Shown here in pieces: positions 39,119 through 47,271 of a stretch of DNA of 64,000 nt (position 1 is the stretch's first letter; the number at the start of each line of letters is the position of its first letter). The position numbers and the translations under genes were made by a program. This DNA is from Nodosilinea nodulosa PCC 7104 (GTDB taxonomy: Bacteria > Cyanobacteriota > Cyanobacteriia > Phormidesmidales > Phormidesmidaceae). The notes under the pieces are model-generated. The model had not been told where the DNA came from, ran no database searches, and was given only the letters and a program-made list of their open reading frames with translations. The DNA lies in contig NZ_JH976538.1 of assembly GCF_000309385.1 (NCBI RefSeq), positions 699,181-763,180 of the forward strand, written 5' to 3'.

Positions 39119-39480
39119 TCGGCGGAAAAAGAATGCTCGATGGTTTGTATTCGATCGCTAGCAAGGCCCCACCAGAAGGCATGAGAGGGTTAGGAGGGAC
39201 AGCACTTGCTGATAAAACACTGCTGGCCATGATGGCAGAAGGGCATGTCAAACCAGCCTTTGCTGGCCCAGCACTTGGCAGTGCAGCAAACTTTGCAGGC
39301 AGTGCGCTGATGTCTACTCCTGGCGGGATGGCCATGGGCATAGGGGCCACCCTGGGCGCACAGTCGATTTTGGACGAACTTGCAAAATCTAAGGCTCGTC
39401 AGCAAATGGAGGCTACGGCTCAGCTGAACCCGGCCAACATGGGAGCCACTGGAATGCCCCCTGAGATGATGTTCATGTGA
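39115..39480 (+). CDS. Small hydrophobic virion-module protein, 121 aa
   Basis: Ala/Gly/Met-rich with two hydrophobic stretches (GSAANFAGSALMSTPGGMAM; GIGATLGAQSIL). It may be membrane-associated or an internal virion protein. Coupled to TerL (ATGA) and to the Dps-like gene (TGATG). Function unknown. Confidence 0.65.
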   Translation: MIGGKRMLDGLYSIASKAPPEGMRGLGGTALADKTLLAMMAEGHVKPAFAGPALGSAANFAGSALMSTPGGMAMGIGATLGAQSILDELAKSKARQQMEATAQLNPANMGATGMPPEMMFM

Positions 39481-39986
39481 TGGTCTACGACATTGCGGAT
39501 TGCCTGAGACAGGTTTTTGCTGATCTGTGGAAGATGGAATTTTTGGCCTACTCGATTCACTGGAATCTGAAAGATTGCCCGTTCCTGGCCGTTCACCAGT
39601 GGACTCAGGGCATCTACGAATCCCTTGCCGAATTGAAAGATGAAACGGCTGAAAGGATTCGGCAGCTCGACAGCTATCCACTGGGTAGCTTGAGCGAAAT
39701 TGCTCAGTGGTCATCGGTCATCGACATTCCTCTTCCGTGCGAGAAGGACATAGCGATTCCATTGTTCATCAATAACCTGGAAAAGGTGATTGATATCTGC
39801 AATACCTGCGCAAAAATCTGCCAGGACCAAAACGATTTTGTGTCGTTGGACCTGTTGACCAGGTTGCTCAAGGTCTATCAGAAAAATCGGTGGATGGCAA
39901 AAAGTCAAATGAGTCAGGAGGCTCCGATCAGTGGAACAGCAGGCAGAGATTATCGCCTACAAAGTGACGGACCCGCTACGGTATAA
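39480..39986 (+). CDS. Dps-like ferritin in the virion gene block, 168 aa
   Basis: Start at ATG 39480 (overlapping the previous TGA). The segment YSIHWNLKDCPFLAVHQW continuing to LKDETAERIRQL has the exact Dps spacing of ferroxidase ligands: H27, H39, D54 and E58 (H-x11-H-x14-D-x3-E). A helical four-helix-bundle profile and 168 residues fit Dps. The Lys-rich DNA-binding tail of E. coli Dps is absent; the C-terminus is a Ser/Gly-rich extension that overlaps the next gene by 56 nt. It could protect packaged DNA or be a virion part (inference). Confidence 0.8.
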   Translation: MVYDIADCLRQVFADLWKMEFLAYSIHWNLKDCPFLAVHQWTQGIYESLAELKDETAERIRQLDSYPLGSLSEIAQWSSVIDIPLPCEKDIAIPLFINNLEKVIDICNTCAKICQDQNDFVSLDLLTRLLKVYQKNRWMAKSQMSQEAPISGTAGRDYRLQSDGPATV

Positions 39987-40329
39987 CGAGGCCTGGTATC
40001 AGTTCGAGTGGAAGGGGCCAATAACAAAGCCAGCTATCATGGATCGCATGTTCTATGAGGCTGTTCAGCATCAACTACCTTGGCCTGTTGAGGCGATCCC
40101 AATTGGTGAATATCCTTTGGACCTGCGAGTTAAAATCATTCGGCTCGACACGGGCCTTAATGGTTATGCCTGGAATCGGCTTTTGAACGACGCAGAAAGG
40201 CTTAGGCTATTTTCAGAACGACTCATAGCAAGGTTCGTGCTGATGGCTCAGGTGTGGGGCCTCGCCTATGTACCTCCATACGAGATGCCAAGAATCTTTC
40301 ATCTAGGGAAAAAGCGAAATGAATCCTGA
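39931..40329 (+). CDS. Hypothetical protein of virion module, 132 aa
   Basis: Starts at GTG (39931) with AGGAGG about 10 nt before it. A balanced alpha/beta protein, Trp/Tyr-rich, no recognised motif. It overlaps the Dps-like gene and is overlapped by 40319. Possibly a minor head component. Confidence 0.65.
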   Translation: MEQQAEIIAYKVTDPLRYNEAWYQFEWKGPITKPAIMDRMFYEAVQHQLPWPVEAIPIGEYPLDLRVKIIRLDTGLNGYAWNRLLNDAERLRLFSERLIARFVLMAQVWGLAYVPPYEMPRIFHLGKKRNES

Positions 40330-40696
40330 TTTTCTGAAACGTACCGCAATCGGTTCCCTGATCGCTGGGACAGACTCAGGCTATGACATTTTGATGTATG
40401 GCAGAGATGCCGATCCTGAGACACAGGCCCAGATCAAAAATACAGCCATCCTTGGCGGCATTGGCGGCCTGGGCGGCAACTTTGCTGGGCAAGGCCTGTC
40501 CAGCGTTTTTGGCCTTACAGGTAGTGGGAAGGCCGGGGCAGTTGGCGATATTTTGTCGGCTGGGATGGGCCTCGGCGGATCTATTTTGGGTGGCTTGGTT
40601 GGAGGGAAGGTAACTAAAAAGCAGGCACAAGATCTGGAAAGCCAATTACAATTGATTCCATATCAGCCTGAATTTGACTATGCCCAAATCAATTAA
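40319..40696 (+). CDS. Small Gly-rich hydrophobic protein, 125 aa
   Basis: A Gly-rich hydrophobic centre (ILGGIGGLGGNFAGQGLSSV; GMGLGGSILGGLVGG) alternates with polar ends. Similar in style to 39115-39480 and to hydrophobic parts of 32436-33836. Overlaps the portal start by 17 nt. Possibly membrane-active virion peptide. Confidence 0.6.
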   Translation: MNPDFLKRTAIGSLIAGTDSGYDILMYGRDADPETQAQIKNTAILGGIGGLGGNFAGQGLSSVFGLTGSGKAGAVGDILSAGMGLGGSILGGLVGGKVTKKQAQDLESQLQLIPYQPEFDYAQIN

Positions 40697-43019
40697 AGAA
40701 ATCGTTGAAGCCGCCTTAACAAAAGACGGTGGTAATACCTCTGAAACGATGATCGTCTCAAACCATCTGGCCCAGATGGTCCTTTTTGGTATTAGAAAAG
40801 GGGTTGAGTTTTACCCTCAAATCGACGTAGACGATGAACGGCAGAACTTTATCAATGGCCTGATCAAGCGGAATCGGATCGATCTATACCTGCAATCAAT
40901 CTGGGAATTGTTTGTAGGGACAGGGGCGATCCTCTTTTATTTAAGGCCCCAGGGCAATACCTACGATATTCACTGGTATAAAAAAGATCAGTTCTTTCCG
41001 TACTACAAAGAAGGTGGCCGAGAATTAGAAAAAGTTGTAATTACTTATTCCTACAAGGTTCAGTCAAATCTGACCAACCTTGAGCAAGAGAAGTGGGTCA
41101 GGCTGACTATAACAACCGATGAAATTAGGCAAAGCGAGTTTGAAAATAATCCCGGTCTACTTGATATTCACGGTGTTGTAGGGAATGAAAACGTTTGCAA
41201 AAATACGCTGGGCATCATTCCGTGCGTGATCATAGACAATAACCCAACGGCCCTAGGCCAGCGTGGGACAAATGACTTTGACTGGCTGGGGGGCCAGATT
41301 GAGGCCCATGACAAAATGGCAGGGGCCATCAACAAGAACATTGAGTTTTTCGGTAATCCAAGCCTGGTGACAACCCGTAGCCACCAAGAGGTAACCGAGT
41401 CGGTCATGGACAATAGAGTGCCACGCACTGTATCAAGTGGCGCTGCTTTCACAAACCAGCACGTTGCCTCAACCTACAAATATGATCCCAGTTCCTTAGA
41501 GGCCTCTGGCAGCAAGATCCGTAAGGTAATAGGCAACGTCGAGGCTGATGAACGGTTTGGCTTTATTCAGCCAAATGCCATTTCTGGGGACCAGAACCGC
41601 TGGGCCATGCAGTTCTCGGAAATGATCCGTACTGCAATGGGCGGGGTGGATGAGCTGGGCATCAGCTCGGGGGCAACGGCCTTTGAGATCAAGAGTCTCT
41701 ATGGACGGGCCGCATCTACAGCCGACCGAAAAAGCATTGCGCTTTACGACTATGGCCTGTGTGAGCTATTCAAGCTAGCGATCGCCGCCGAGGAGTTTTT
41801 GTATGAACGCAGTTTTGAGGCAGCGATTGGCTGGGATGTTGAAAAGAATGGGCCAATAAGTGGTCAGTTCATCAACTTCTATCTGGACGGAGGGCAAGAC
41901 CCGAAGGGCAAAGAAATAAAGCCAAACCCTGAACCACCAGGCCTGGTCGGTTTGCGGCCTCGCGGAGACAGGGCCGTGCTCTGGAGGTATAAGGGGCCAG
42001 TCTTTGAAGATGGCCCAATCGACCTTCAGCAAAAATCGATCCTGGCCAGAAATCTGGCTGAGGAAGGTTTTGATACCATCTCGCAAATGCAAATCCTTTT
42101 CCCGGATAAAACCGAAAAAGAGATTGACAAAATGTTGGGTGGTGTGCCTTTCCGGCGCATATCTAATACACTTGGAATAGTTCAAAGTTCGATTGGTTTA
42201 ATTGGACAGTTATCACAAACACCGGACCCACTAAATCCAGCAATGCCACTGGTCGCCAGATACGGGCAATTCGTGGATCAGATGGTTTTTATTCTCTTTC
42301 AGAAAATGTTGACGGAACTAAGTAGAGGCCAGACTAATGACCGAATCGTATACGATCCCGAGCCAAGTCCCTTCGGCGCAACCAGTGGCATCCCCTCCGA
42401 TTCAGGCGCAGGGACAGGGGCCGGTTGGCTATCCCCAGGGCCAGCAGGGCAATTACCCTATGCAGTACCCTACGCAGGGTGGGGCAGCATTAATGCCCCA
42501 GCCCTCCCTCCAGGGGCACCAATGGCAGGCCCAGCCGACCAGCAACGTAGTCCAAATGTTCCCACAGGGGCCGCAGGCGTCGCCCCAGGTTCCCCAGGCT
42601 ATGCCTCCGGGTTACTCGACCCAACCCTCTATGGGCCAGCCGGGTTCCCCAATGCCGTTCCAGCAAATGGGCAACTACAATCAGCAGCCCCAGGTGCAGC
42701 CCCAGGGCCAGGGCAACGATGGGAACTTTTTGGCGCAGGCTCTCAACAAAACGTTGGACCTGCTGGCCAGCCCGGTACGGCTCCCCTTCCAGAGTTCGTC
42801 CGGCCAATCCCAAGCCCAGGGGCAACCGTACAGTCAGAGTCAGCAAGGCTTGCCGCAATTCAGCAGCAGCAGCCTTGGAGTGCCAATCAGCAGCCCGTCT
42901 ATGGGGAATCAGACCTGGCAAGGCAGCCAGGGTTACTCGCCCAACTCTTCCCAACCTTCGCAGCAGCAGCCGGGGCAATCAAGCCTGCCTCTAAGCGGGG
43001 TGCAAAGAACAAGCGCTGA
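40680..43019 (+). CDS. Portal protein with P/G/Q-rich C-terminal extension, 779 aa
   Basis: ATG at 40680 (a TTG at 40674 is also in frame). The first about 560 residues form a portal-like fold: VEFYPQIDVDD, WELFVGTGAILFYLRP, NPGLLDIHGVV, INKNIEFFGNPSLVTTRS and DELGISSGATAFEIKSLYGR, which resembles SPP1-gp6-type portals. Position between TerL and the capsid supports it. The last 228 codons (from about 42337) are Pro/Gly/Ala/Gln-rich and overlap the next gene in another frame. The portal would form the DNA entry ring of the capsid. Confidence 0.8.
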   Translation: MPKSIKEIVEAALTKDGGNTSETMIVSNHLAQMVLFGIRKGVEFYPQIDVDDERQNFINGLIKRNRIDLYLQSIWELFVGTGAILFYLRPQGNTYDIHWYKKDQFFPYYKEGGRELEKVVITYSYKVQSNLTNLEQEKWVRLTITTDEIRQSEFENNPGLLDIHGVVGNENVCKNTLGIIPCVIIDNNPTALGQRGTNDFDWLGGQIEAHDKMAGAINKNIEFFGNPSLVTTRSHQEVTESVMDNRVPRTVSSGAAFTNQHVASTYKYDPSSLEASGSKIRKVIGNVEADERFGFIQPNAISGDQNRWAMQFSEMIRTAMGGVDELGISSGATAFEIKSLYGRAASTADRKSIALYDYGLCELFKLAIAAEEFLYERSFEAAIGWDVEKNGPISGQFINFYLDGGQDPKGKEIKPNPEPPGLVGLRPRGDRAVLWRYKGPVFEDGPIDLQQKSILARNLAEEGFDTISQMQILFPDKTEKEIDKMLGGVPFRRISNTLGIVQSSIGLIGQLSQTPDPLNPAMPLVARYGQFVDQMVFILFQKMLTELSRGQTNDRIVYDPEPSPFGATSGIPSDSGAGTGAGWLSPGPAGQLPYAVPYAGWGSINAPALPPGAPMAGPADQQRSPNVPTGAAGVAPGSPGYASGLLDPTLYGPAGFPNAVPANGQLQSAAPGAAPGPGQRWELFGAGSQQNVGPAGQPGTAPLPEFVRPIPSPGATVQSESARLAAIQQQQPWSANQQPVYGESDLARQPGLLAQLFPTFAAAAGAIKPASKRGAKNKR

Positions 43020-43581
43020 TTACCCCTCGGCAGCCGAGCTACAGGCAGCTGGCTACACCATTGATGGAGTAAACCAGTTTGCCGTTGAAGTGGAACACGC
43101 CCTAGTCAAAACAGCTGTTGCCCTCGACCAGGCCAACAATGAAATCACGGCTATTCGAGGCCTGATGACAAACCCTGACCGACTCTCTCAGTACACGCTA
43201 GAGTTCTTCGGTCCTAATGGCCCCTATCCGATCGAAGAGGCACGAGCAGCACGGGCACAACGGGACCAGATGGCTCAGCAGGCCCAGTACCAGCAGCAGA
43301 TGCAGATGCAACAGCAGCAGCCGCAGATGCCTGGGTTTATGGACCCCCGAGTTCGGCCCGACGGTTCCGGCCTCGATAGCTCCTATGCTCGGCAGGTAGA
43401 TCCGATCGGTGTTGCAAGGCCAAACTTCCCGGCTCCCCCGGTGGGCCAAACTGCGACCCCCCGAGACCTGCAAGTCCTGGGCCAGGTGTTTAGCCAGAAC
43501 CCTCAAAACGCCTATGAGATCATCGACCAATTGGAACGGTCGGGAGCATTTCGCGGAGCCGTTTTGGCAGTAGACAGCTAG
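42337..43581 (+). CDS. P/Q-rich scaffold-like protein overlapping portal, 414 aa
   Basis: ATG at 42337 with AGAGG 9 nt upstream. The first 228 codons are Pro/Gln/Ser-rich and lie wholly inside the portal gene in the +1 frame. The C-terminal half, outside the overlap, is well-ordered: SAAELQAAGYTIDGVNQFAV, a helical ALVKTAVALDQANNEITAIR, Gln-rich MQQQQ stretch, and ENAYEIIDQLERSGAF-like end. Position directly before the capsid gene region and the disordered/helical layout suggest a scaffolding protein. Followed by an intrinsic terminator. Confidence 0.75.
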   Translation: MTESYTIPSQVPSAQPVASPPIQAQGQGPVGYPQGQQGNYPMQYPTQGGAALMPQPSLQGHQWQAQPTSNVVQMFPQGPQASPQVPQAMPPGYSTQPSMGQPGSPMPFQQMGNYNQQPQVQPQGQGNDGNFLAQALNKTLDLLASPVRLPFQSSSGQSQAQGQPYSQSQQGLPQFSSSSLGVPISSPSMGNQTWQGSQGYSPNSSQPSQQQPGQSSLPLSGVQRTSADYPSAAELQAAGYTIDGVNQFAVEVEHALVKTAVALDQANNEITAIRGLMTNPDRLSQYTLEFFGPNGPYPIEEARAARAQRDQMAQQAQYQQQMQMQQQQPQMPGFMDPRVRPDGSGLDSSYARQVDPIGVARPNFPAPPVGQTATPRDLQVLGQVFSQNPQNAYEIIDQLERSGAFRGAVLAVDS

Positions 43582-43607
43582 TACAATATAATTAGTGAGA
43601 AGGAAAT

Positions 43608-43634
43608 CCAGGGCCTTTTATAGGCCCTTTTTTG
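43608..43634 (+). terminator. Intrinsic terminator of the portal/scaffold unit
   Basis: Stem AGGGCC / GGCCCT around TTTTATA, followed by TTTTTT. It lies 27 nt after the scaffold-like gene stop. Confidence 0.8.
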
Positions 43635-43635
43635 T

Positions 43636-43935
43636 ATGCATATATCAGTTGATGTTGATGAACTATTGCTTACATTTTCGGCAGCTCATGCCACTGAGAC
43701 TAATTACGGTGGCATATACCCAAAAGCAACAGGTCAAGTGATAGACGGAAAAGATTGTGTTTGCTACATGATTGAGCACGGAGAAAACTTGCTTTGGACA
43801 ATAGACAAAGCAGAAGAAGTGGAAAGACGGACCAAAAGCTATCAGGAAATGACAGGCCTGAAACCGTCTGAGGCGGCTTTAATAGTGTCAAAAGATGGCT
43901 TTGATTTTATGCCAAAAGCTGACCTGCAAATTTGA
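43636..43935 (+). CDS. Small hypothetical protein, 99 aa
   Basis: Not recognised. Compact alpha/beta protein with two Cys (DCVCYMIEHGEN). Begins just after the terminator, so needs read-through or its own promoter. Its 3' end overlaps the convergent zincin gene by 29 nt. Confidence 0.6.
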   Translation: MHISVDVDELLLTFSAAHATETNYGGIYPKATGQVIDGKDCVCYMIEHGENLLWTIDKAEEVERRTKSYQEMTGLKPSEAALIVSKDGFDFMPKADLQI

Positions 43936-44971
43936 CAGTATTCCTGATTTGATTTTGCAAATCAGGTGAATTAAAGTACTCAATGACATTGCCAGTTGGT
44001 CCGTAGCTTCCACTGTAACTATTGGGGACATTGCCCCCTAGGAAGTTCAAAGACCTGAGATAGTGAACCTTTTTGGCCATTTCAGAATCAGGCAAAACCT
44101 GGCGAAGCAAACCGTAGCCAATTGGCTCTGCATGGATTTCAGCGATTCGATCTGAGGTTGAATTGACGATACCTTGCTTGCCAAACGTTCCTGCAACGGT
44201 GTGAGCTGGCATACTAAGTGCATGGCCAAGTTCATGAGCCAGAGTGCCAGCAAATTTCAGCGTGGGAGTATCTGGCTTATTCTGAATATAGATGCCACGG
44301 GTTCGACCGCTGGGGGCAGTTATAGATGCAAATCCGTTGACATACTTTGCCCTTTCTAGGTCAATTTGCTTTGCTGATTCTCGATTGTAAGCATTTAGAA
44401 ATTCTTCAGGATCTAAGCGCTTAACTGGAATGCCTTGTTGTTCAGCAAAGTTTTGAAGCCGAGAGAATGCGTAATTTCCCTGAGCATTATACTCTGGTGA
44501 GTTGATCGAAGAGTCGTAGGCAAGTCGTTCCCATTCGCCATTAAACGGATCTTCTAAGTGCTGGGGTAGACGTAACCCTAATTTGGTTAGATAGTCAGGA
44601 GGGGCCGCATCAAATTTAAGCTGATTGAGAGTGTCATAGGCAACTGGGGAAAGCTCAGTCGCATCTTTTCCTCGATAACGATAAAGGACTTCTTCGACGT
44701 TCGGCCTCCCCAGAAGATGATCTATGAGGCCTGTATTTGTTGAATTATCCTGAAACGTGATCGCCTGGACGGGGGTTCGTTGTTCAACCCTGTCATTTAT
44801 CGCAGGGTCAAACCTCATCCGGCTTTCGATGGTCGGCTTGGATTGTAAAACTTGAGCGTTCTGCGACTGAATCCACTCTTCCGCCTGGGCTGCTTTGTCG
44901 ATGGGAACTCTAACCGTTGCCAGGTCAGACAAAGCTGGGTAGGCGTATCTACTAAGAGTGAAATTATCCAT
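43907..44971 (-). CDS. Zinc metallopeptidase-like protein (HExxH), 354 aa
   Basis: The active-site helix TLAHELGHALSM (about 242-253) carries HExxH, and a downstream E/D-rich segment (SDRIAEIHAEPIGYGLL) supplies a candidate third ligand. This is like M78/ImmA-type or phage-virion zincins. The N-terminal 230 residues are of unknown fold. It is leftward inside the rightward virion block, with no shared operon partner other than the coiled-coil gene upstream, so it may be a separately acquired gene. Possible roles: prohead processing, cleavage of a regulator, or toxin. Confidence 0.75.
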   Translation of the reverse strand: MDNFTLSRYAYPALSDLATVRVPIDKAAQAEEWIQSQNAQVLQSKPTIESRMRFDPAINDRVEQRTPVQAITFQDNSTNTGLIDHLLGRPNVEEVLYRYRGKDATELSPVAYDTLNQLKFDAAPPDYLTKLGLRLPQHLEDPFNGEWERLAYDSSINSPEYNAQGNYAFSRLQNFAEQQGIPVKRLDPEEFLNAYNRESAKQIDLERAKYVNGFASITAPSGRTRGIYIQNKPDTPTLKFAGTLAHELGHALSMPAHTVAGTFGKQGIVNSTSDRIAEIHAEPIGYGLLRQVLPDSEMAKKVHYLRSLNFLGGNVPNSYSGSYGPTGNVIEYFNSPDLQNQIRNTVKFAGQLLA

Positions 44972-45052
44972 AGCCCCAAAAATTAGAGTCCCCCTTTTCC
45001 GCCGAAGCTTCCAAGGGGGTAGTAGGCTCCCATCCAGAATTATAGAGACATT

Positions 45053-45412
45053 CTAGGATTTTGGAACAACAGAGCAAGCAGATATTCTCCTGACCTTTGC
45101 AGCTGGAACCCGCGAGGCAAGAATACGGCTGTTCGAAGAAATGGTTCCAGCAGAGTTGGGCTTTTTGATGGTATAAAAAACGTCGCCATTTGGCTGTAGG
45201 TGGACATTACCTATCAGGCCTTCTACGTAGACCTGTGCTCCGGCCTTCATTACGGTAGCCTCGACCGGATCTTGATATGCAAGAAAATCGGCCAAATAGC
45301 TTTGCTTGAGATCCGCGATTTGCTCATTGATTCGAGAAATGGCGGCATTTAGCCTTGCAAGCTCAGCAGCAAACACACTGGACTTTGATTTTTCCAAAAT
45401 TGATTCTGGCAT
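45053..45412 (-). CDS. Coiled-coil hypothetical protein, 119 aa
   Basis: N-terminal coiled coil (LARLNAAISRINEQIADLKQ) followed by a beta-rich half (EATVMKAGAQVYVEGLIGNV). It lies upstream of the zincin gene in the same orientation, 81 nt away. An AATTACAATT motif stands 15 nt before the ATG. Not recognised. Confidence 0.65.
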   Translation of the reverse strand: MPESILEKSKSSVFAAELARLNAAISRINEQIADLKQSYLADFLAYQDPVEATVMKAGAQVYVEGLIGNVHLQPNGDVFYTIKKPNSAGTISSNSRILASRVPAAKVRRISACSVVPKS

Positions 45413-45427
45413 TGGGTTGAAGCAAAT

Positions 45428-45437
45428 AATTACAATT
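45428..45437. promoter_or_regulatory. Weak operator-like palindrome AATTACAATT
   Basis: Degenerate member of the ARTT-NN-AACT family, between the divergent coiled-coil gene (-) and capsid gene (+). Confidence 0.3.
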
Positions 45438-45454
45438 TTATCAAACCAATAGAT

Positions 45455-45485
45455 TTGATAGCAATTAATAGTTTTTGGCTATACT
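45455..45485 (+). promoter_or_regulatory. Candidate promoter of capsid gene
   Basis: TTGATA (45455-45460) and TATACT (45480-45485) spaced by 19 nt, about 70 nt before the capsid ATG. The spacer is slightly long for sigma-70. An independent promoter is needed because the preceding genes run leftward. Confidence 0.4.
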
Positions 45486-45557
45486 TTGGCCAGTAGGTTC
45501 ATATCTCCCAATAGTAGCGACTCCCAATCGTTTTAACTTTTGGAGACATGACAAGGT

Positions 45558-46634
45558 ATGTTTATTGATGCAGCCTTTCCTCAGCTCTTGGGGGCAGAGC
45601 TTTATCGGCCACATCCAAGTTACATCGCAGAGATGTGCTTTTCACCCTTAGTGGTGTGGGACTTTAGTAAAGCACCTGGCGAAACAATTCAGCTCGATCG
45701 CTACGCTTTTTGGGGTGAGCCGGGAACAAAAGAACAACGTGAGCGTGAAGCTGCCGAAACGATTGGTACGGCAAATGCTCGGGCAATTACAAAGAAAATT
45801 GTCCAGGTCACTCTGAAGGAATATTCAGGTCCAGCAGACCCGAATGATCCGAGTGCTCCCAGTACGTTCAAAATTCCCAAACTCACCATCCTCCGTGCCC
45901 AACGTATGTTGTGGGACATGGGGGTAGCAGGCTTCCACCAGTCCATCGGTTCGCTCAACTTGCTTGATGACTATCGGCGTTGGAGGGACCGGGTTTGGAT
46001 CAATGAAGCTCTGAAAAGCACCAACACCTATAACCCCGGTGGGCAGGCTGACAGCACCGGCTACGGTAGCAATACCACCGCTGAAGTGCAAGGCAAGTTC
46101 GACATCAAGCGGGACTTGCTAACCCTGGTTGAGCGTCTGCGCACCCGAAACGTGCCGACCTTTGAAGACGGTAACTATCGGTGCCTAGCCGATCCTCGGT
46201 TTATGAAACACCTGCGGCAAGATCCTGATTTCCGCGAGGTGGCCCGGTATCCTGGCTTCCCTGGGATGCAGCCCAACCTGGCAATTTACGGGGGTGGTCA
46301 GTACCAGCAGTACAACACTCCCCAGGGCCAGCCGGTCATGCCGTCCGGTTTCGTGTTTGAGGGTGTTCGGTTCTTCGAAAGCACCAATATGCCTACTGCG
46401 ATCGTGCCAATCAACTTTGGCAGCGGTTATGCAGCTCAGACCAATGAAGCTCACCTTGGTATCTTCTTCGGTCCCCAGGCCCTAGGCATGGGGGTAGGTG
46501 GCCCCAACGCTCAGGTACTACTCAATAACAATGACGACTTTAGCCGTTTTGTTATTGCCATTTGGCAGCTATACGCTGGTTTCGAGCCGCTAAACCTCGA
46601 CTTTGTTGAAGTAGCACGAACCTTCGCAAGCTAG
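45558..46634 (+). CDS. Major capsid protein candidate
   Basis: 358 residues, soluble, beta-rich, with no signal peptide. Features expected of an HK97-fold coat protein: a long N-terminal region with helix (TKEQREREAAETIGTANARA), a helix LLTLVERLRTRNVPTF, then RCLADPRFMKHLRQDPDFRE and a beta C-terminus (VRFFESTNMPTAIVPINFGS). Its size, location after portal and scaffold-like genes, its own strong leader and a likely decoration/head protein next to it support the call. The family is not certain. Confidence 0.75.
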   Translation: MFIDAAFPQLLGAELYRPHPSYIAEMCFSPLVVWDFSKAPGETIQLDRYAFWGEPGTKEQREREAAETIGTANARAITKKIVQVTLKEYSGPADPNDPSAPSTFKIPKLTILRAQRMLWDMGVAGFHQSIGSLNLLDDYRRWRDRVWINEALKSTNTYNPGGQADSTGYGSNTTAEVQGKFDIKRDLLTLVERLRTRNVPTFEDGNYRCLADPRFMKHLRQDPDFREVARYPGFPGMQPNLAIYGGGQYQQYNTPQGQPVMPSGFVFEGVRFFESTNMPTAIVPINFGSGYAAQTNEAHLGIFFGPQALGMGVGGPNAQVLLNNNDDFSRFVIAIWQLYAGFEPLNLDFVEVARTFAS

Positions 46635-46684
46635 ATTAGTAGGCTCCCCAAAATCTTAAACACCACAGAAGGATCGATCGATTC

Positions 46685-47260
46685 ATGGCTAGAAAAATTT
46701 TCCCCGGCAACTACGTCAACAACCAGGATTCTTATGATCCTGTTGCCCTTGCAATTCCACCTTTCCTCCGGTATCGGATTTGCGGGTATTTTGAAATCAA
46801 AAACGGCAATACTGATACCACGTTCTCGCTCATCATTCCGAGTGTGAATAACACGGACCCGAACAAAACGTTTCCTTCGGGCTGGACAATTCCTGTCGGC
46901 TCCTATGTGATGCGCTATGCGTACCGGCTCCCCTCGACTAACACGGACGGAGAGGCCGTTACGGTCGGTGGGACTAACTCTCACGAGTTGATTTTAGGCC
47001 CTGACCTGGACGACACCAAGGGTGGAACGATCGTAGCGGCCAGCTCTACGTTTGCAGCGGGCACCGCTAAGCTCGACGTATTCAGCCCAACCAAAACGAC
47101 TGGTGCACTGGCCATTAAACTGCGGGTTGCTGATGGGTCAGGGGCCGCTGGTGCGGCTCCATCTGTCTCGAAGGGAACTGTCCGCATTCCCGCCGAAATT
47201 GTCTATGCAGTTTCGGATGATGTCATCACGCTAGAAGAAATCCCGAACGGCTATAAGTAG
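46685..47260 (+). CDS. Putative head decoration or structural protein, 191 aa
   Basis: Beta-rich, Thr/Asn/Ser/Gly-rich, no signal peptide (LPSTNTDGEAVTVGGTNSHE). It follows the capsid gene by 50 nt with AGAAGGA before the ATG. Ordered strands without enzyme motifs fit a capsid decoration or stabilising protein (inference from position). Confidence 0.65.
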   Translation: MARKIFPGNYVNNQDSYDPVALAIPPFLRYRICGYFEIKNGNTDTTFSLIIPSVNNTDPNKTFPSGWTIPVGSYVMRYAYRLPSTNTDGEAVTVGGTNSHELILGPDLDDTKGGTIVAASSTFAAGTAKLDVFSPTKTTGALAIKLRVADGSGAAGAAPSVSKGTVRIPAEIVYAVSDDVITLEEIPNGYK

Positions 47261-47271
47261 GTAGGTAGTTT

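Noticed and set aside
44991-45020. Hairpin CCCCCTT / AAGGGGG between zincin and coiled-coil genes
   Set aside because: Arms pair but there is no U tract, so I did not list it as a terminator.
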